From a virus: 33,314 nt of DNA. The stretch covers positions 1 through 33,314 of the IMG/VR virus record IMGVR_UViG_3300050133_000060; one strand, written 5' to 3'. Positions within the stretch are counted from its first letter, which is position 1. Each line of letters starts with the position of its first letter. Shown here in pieces: positions 30,803 through 33,314 of this stretch. Below the pieces are notes generated by a model. It saw nothing but the letters and a program-made list of their open reading frames with translations. It was not told the origin of the DNA and did no database searches. A program made the position numbers and the translations under genes.

Positions 30803-31346
30803 CTCCCTTCGCAGCGAGCGGATCGTCAATCTTGTCCGCCTTCTCCAAATCGGCACGCCGCTGTGCGCATCCGGCACAGAGCGGCTTTCCATATTTCTTG
30901 TGGGTATATTCGGCCATGTATGCTGCGTTGCGATCGCCAAAGGCCTCAATTTTGCCCGAACAATCCGCACAGTGTGGTATCTCTGCTGTTTGTGTTATCT
31001 TAGGGACAATAGGCTTAATCCTCAGAGCATCTACAACGTCCCCGAAGGCCTTGACCTCTGTGGCGTAGAGCTGAATTTTGCAGCCTATCCACTCCTCAAT
31101 ATAAGGAGTTTTATAAAGTTTGGTTATGATCTTTGCGTTTGTGGCGTTCACGACCATCGGTTTCGGTTCCTCGATGAAGTGCATGATGATGCACTCTCCT
31201 TTTTTGCCTTCGGGGTTCGGAACAGTTTCCTTTGCTACGCTCTTTATGGTATAGATGGGCTCGATCTTCCTGCCATCGTCCGTATAAAGAGAGTAGGCGC
31301 CGAGGTAATCAGGATTATAGAGCTTTTTCCAATGAGTTTTTGTCAT
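30774..31346 (-). CDS. Phage recombination-module protein with zinc ribbon
   Basis: 190 residues from ATG 31346, preferred for GGAGTGA upstream. The frame extends further but overlaps the ATPase gene. The start TKTHWKKLYNPDYLGAYSL and the segments ITKLYKTPYIEEWIGCKIQL and VKAFGDVVDALRIKP recur, to my memory, in phage proteins next to such nucleases. About residues 125-160 carry a CxxC...CxxC pair (CADCSG, CAGCAQ) likely to bind zinc. The N-terminal beta-rich part might be OB-like, but that is inference. Confidence 0.65.
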   Translation of the reverse strand: MTKTHWKKLYNPDYLGAYSLYTDDGRKIEPIYTIKSVAKETVPNPEGKKGECIIMHFIEEPKPMVVNATNAKIITKLYKTPYIEEWIGCKIQLYATEVKAFGDVVDALRIKPIVPKITQTAEIPHCADCSGKIEAFGDRNAAYMAEYTHKKYGKPLCAGCAQRRADLEKADKIDDPLAAKGDEPVDLDNI

Positions 31347-31353
31347 GATTAAA

Positions 31354-32790
31354 TCACTCCATTTCCGTAACGATGAGTTCATCATCATTTGATGTTCTCG
31401 TCGCAATAAATTGAAGCCCCTTAGCCTTGCATTTCTCGTACAGTGCCGCACGGCTCTTATCGTCCAAACGTTCCGCGCCGTCGATTAGGATGATCTGCCA
31501 GCCGCCCGGTTTCGATATGGCCACGTCGACACACAAATCGAGCTTTTCACCATCCGATAAATTGCTTAAAGGCAACCTGTTCACAAGCGGGATACCGTTC
31601 TCGACCGTGAGCCCTTGCACCGGTATTTTCGCTTCCTTCAGAACGATACCAGGCAGTTTGCGCGCGAGTTCGATCTTATCGGTCAAAGCGTCCGATTTAA
31701 CCTGTAACTCGTCAACCTCCAGCTGCATCCGCTTCATGCGGTAGTATTCATTAAGGTGTTTTTTCATAGTCTCGGCCGTTCTGGCCTCCTCAGCCAGCGC
31801 AGTTGTGTCTATTATGGTTTTGTCGGCATATTGTGAAGCGACACCGATATTGCTGTCTAATTCGGACTTGGCTGCCAGGTATTCCGATTCGGCCACCTTT
31901 GCCTTATCCTTAAGTTTGCCTTCCAGCGAAATGATCTGCCCTTCCGCCGCCACGATTTCAGCTTTTAAACGCTCGATCGTTTTGAGCAGCCCCTCACGCT
32001 CGTTTGCAATCGCATCCTTGGCTGCCGATATTGCTATATCCCGGTCGGCCGTAATGCCGCGCAGCTTGTCGTCATAGCTGGCCTTGTACGTCTTTGACTT
32101 TTCGATATTGGCGTTATCGCGGCGGATTTTTTCAAGCTCGGTATATTTCGCAGCGGAATCGTACTCCTCCCATGTTTCGGCCTTGTAACCGTCAGGGATG
32201 GATGCCCCAATATCCTCGGCAGCCTTTTTCTTAAACAGCTTGTCCGAATTGATCTGTTGCCGGGTCTGATAGTACACGCCGTTGTCGGCCTGTATCTGCT
32301 GGAGCACAGACAAAATGTTTTGATGATAATCTACGCCTTTCGGAATTTCGCCGAATTTATCCTGTATCCACTGCATGTCCCACTTGTATTCGATCAGGCT
32401 CAAAATGATACGGTTCTGCTCGGCGATGGGTTTCTGAATGAAATCCACCGGATTCAACTGGAGCGGCGTGAATATGTCGTCAAGAAATGTCTGCGGGCGG
32501 GGAATGTTCATGCCGTTTTCCTTCAGCGACAGGCTGCCAGTTTCCATCCCTGCCTTGATCTTCCGATCAATCCGGAGGCCAGTATCGGTTTCTATGATTA
32601 TCTCTGCCTCATCCGCGCCCTGCTTGACTATGTAATCGCGGTCGCTGCGGTTAGTTAGCGCATACCGAATCGCGTCCAGCACGGACGATTTACCGGCTCC
32701 TTTCGGGCCTCTCAGCTCGACGCTGTTACTGCCGAGATGTGTCTCCGATACACCGAATGCGGTGCGAATTTTAATTAAAGATGTTTTCAT
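31354..32790 (-). CDS. Rad50/SbcC-like AAA ATPase
   Basis: 478 residues. Walker A GPKGAGKSS (28-36), a long coiled-coil middle (about 200-370, e.g. AIANEREGLLKTIERLKAEI), the ABC signature LSDGE (411-415) and Walker B IILIDGAE (433-440) make a short Rad50/SbcC-type ATPase. It probably handles DNA ends with the PD-(D/E)xK nuclease encoded two genes downstream. TTGGAGAA lies before ATG 32790. Confidence 0.88.
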   Translation of the reverse strand: MKTSLIKIRTAFGVSETHLGSNSVELRGPKGAGKSSVLDAIRYALTNRSDRDYIVKQGADEAEIIIETDTGLRIDRKIKAGMETGSLSLKENGMNIPRPQTFLDDIFTPLQLNPVDFIQKPIAEQNRIILSLIEYKWDMQWIQDKFGEIPKGVDYHQNILSVLQQIQADNGVYYQTRQQINSDKLFKKKAAEDIGASIPDGYKAETWEEYDSAAKYTELEKIRRDNANIEKSKTYKASYDDKLRGITADRDIAISAAKDAIANEREGLLKTIERLKAEIVAAEGQIISLEGKLKDKAKVAESEYLAAKSELDSNIGVASQYADKTIIDTTALAEEARTAETMKKHLNEYYRMKRMQLEVDELQVKSDALTDKIELARKLPGIVLKEAKIPVQGLTVENGIPLVNRLPLSNLSDGEKLDLCVDVAISKPGGWQIILIDGAERLDDKSRAALYEKCKAKGLQFIATRTSNDDELIVTEME

Positions 32791-32839
32791 TTGACATTCT
32801 CCAATTTCTCCAATATAATATTGGTGTAATAGATTTTTC

Positions 32840-32974
32840 TTACCAGCTCGCTCGTGCTACAACACGGCGGGCTCTTTTTATTGTGCAATAAGGACATACA
32901 TAACCCTTGTGCGGTATTTTTGCTTTAATGCTTATGTTCCAACTTCTCCGACACTTCTGACATTTTGCGTTCAA
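32840..32974 (-). CDS. Small zinc-ribbon protein (44 aa)
   Basis: A 44-residue frame with TTG start at 32974 and AAAGGGG upstream, ending at TAA 32840-32842. It contains KCQKCRRSW and VCPYCTIKRARR: two CxxC knuckles separated by 18 residues, a classic zinc ribbon, followed by a basic tail. The paired Cys motifs argue that it is a true gene. Function unknown. Confidence 0.6.
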   Translation of the reverse strand: MNAKCQKCRRSWNISIKAKIPHKGYVCPYCTIKRARRVVARASW

Positions 32975-32980
32975 GCTTGA

Positions 32981-33076
32981 TCATCCCCTTTCAGAGCGAA
33001 CGGATCCGGAGCAAGCATCTGATGAATAGATAAATGCAAAGACCATGAAAACGATCAGGTCGTAGATTGTATGCAT
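32981..33076 (-). CDS. Small hydrophobic peptide (31 aa)
   Basis: A 31-residue frame from ATG 33076 with AGAGG 7 nt upstream. Residues 4-17 (IYDLIVFMVFAFIY) form one short membrane helix. It overlaps the end of the repeat protein gene by 22 nt and precedes the zinc-ribbon gene. Probable but unproven. Confidence 0.42.
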   Translation of the reverse strand: MHTIYDLIVFMVFAFIYSSDACSGSVRSERG

Positions 33077-33314
33077 GTTGCTGCCTCTTTTGTCATGCAG
33101 CAGGTAACCACATTGACCCGCCGACGTTGACCTTTTCGATGTGATTCTCTGTAACAGCGCTGATAATCTAAAAGCTCCTCCTTGTGGGTCTCACGGTAGG
33201 CGGCCTTCTTGGCGGCCAGCTCCTCCTTGTGGGTCTCACGGTAGGCGGCCTTCTTGGCGGCCAGCTCCTCCTTGTGGGTCTCACGGTAGGCGGCCATCTT
33301 GGCGGCCAGCTCCT
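33055..33314 (-). CDS. Tandem-repeat protein, C-terminal part (runs in from right edge)
   Basis: This frame is open at the right edge and ends at TGA 33055-33057. It reads three further 15-residue units (AAYRETHKEELAAKK) and then a degenerate one (YQRCYRESHRKGQRRRVNVV) and the tail TCCMTKEAATCIQSTT. It is the likely continuation of the gene at 1-312 if the genome is circular. Joining the edges directly leaves the repeat one base short (a C on the plus strand) and would shift the frame, so a base or whole repeat units are probably missing at the join. An ATG at 33297 lies inside a repeat unit and is unlikely to be a start. Confidence 0.7.
   Translation of the reverse strand, partial: ELAAKMAAYRETHKEELAAKKAAYRETHKEELAAKKAAYRETHKEELLDYQRCYRESHRKGQRRRVNVVTCCMTKEAATCIQSTT
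33173..33314 (-). repeat. 45-bp tandem repeat array, right portion
   Basis: About three copies of the same 45-bp unit as at 1-114, the last cut by the window edge. One copy has A at 33295 (Lys to Met codon). Assembly probably broke here because the repeats could not be spanned. Confidence 0.9.

Noticed and set aside
1-33314. CRISPR array suggested by repeats at the window ends
   Set aside because: The 45-bp units are adjacent without spacers and keep an open reading frame, so this is a coding repeat.

Overview
The window reads as a complete or near-complete genome of a temperate, long-tailed (siphovirus-like) phage of a Gram-positive host, most likely a member of the Clostridia. Three things point there: Gram-positive-phage families throughout (phi-LC3-type holin, A118/SPP1-type portal, minor capsid proteins, Gp15 tail protein, GP20-type scaffold), strong AGGAGG-type ribosome sites with frequent TTG and GTG starts, and very tight gene packing with 1-4 nt stop/start overlaps. 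No host genes are visible.

The sequence is best read as a circle cut inside a 45-bp tandem repeat. The same repeat lies at both ends, in the same reading direction. The gene reading off the left edge (1-312, minus) is the front of the gene whose tail enters from the right edge (33055-33314, minus). A direct join of the ends is one base short of the repeat register, so the junction and copy number are not resolved. An intact attP next to the integrase also argues for the excised or virion form rather than an integrated prophage.

Layout, following transcription. A divergent genetic switch lies at 2065-2227, with two good sigma-70-type promoters and three shared operator-like sites. Rightward (plus) it drives a CI-like repressor, a two-helix membrane protein and a tyrosine integrase (2228-4457). 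This unit ends at attP, which carries the 3' half of a tRNA-Arg(ACG) gene flanked by phased arm-type repeats, followed by a terminator. Leftward (minus) it drives a Cro-like protein, an Xis-like protein, several small early genes and the 15-residue-repeat protein. Across the junction come small zinc-ribbon and hydrophobic peptides, a Rad50/SbcC-like ATPase, a Zn-binding protein, a RecE-like nuclease, a CHC2 zinc-finger protein and a DUF927 helicase (33314 down to 27666). A 341-bp non-coding block packed with TGTGGAAC repeats (27325-27665) is a strong candidate replication origin or operator. Then follow an SF2 helicase, an HTH protein, two VRR-NUC nucleases, a SANT/zinc-finger protein and a RinA/ArpU-like late regulator (27324 down to 22602), and a terminator.

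The late region continues on the minus strand. It holds small genes, terminase subunits, portal, minor head protein, a Dps/ferritin-like protein, scaffold, major capsid, connectors, tail tube, tail chaperones, tape measure, tail hub, collar/fibre protein, a collar-tip mini-gene, GH25 endolysin, an XhlA-like membrane protein and holin, ending at a terminator near 4700.

The most unusual items are the Dps-like protein inside the head operon, the related C-terminal domains on both the major capsid and tail tube proteins, the symmetric TGTGGAAC array, a coupled pair of 11-codon mini-ORFs before the scaffold gene, and the repeat protein at the contig junction.
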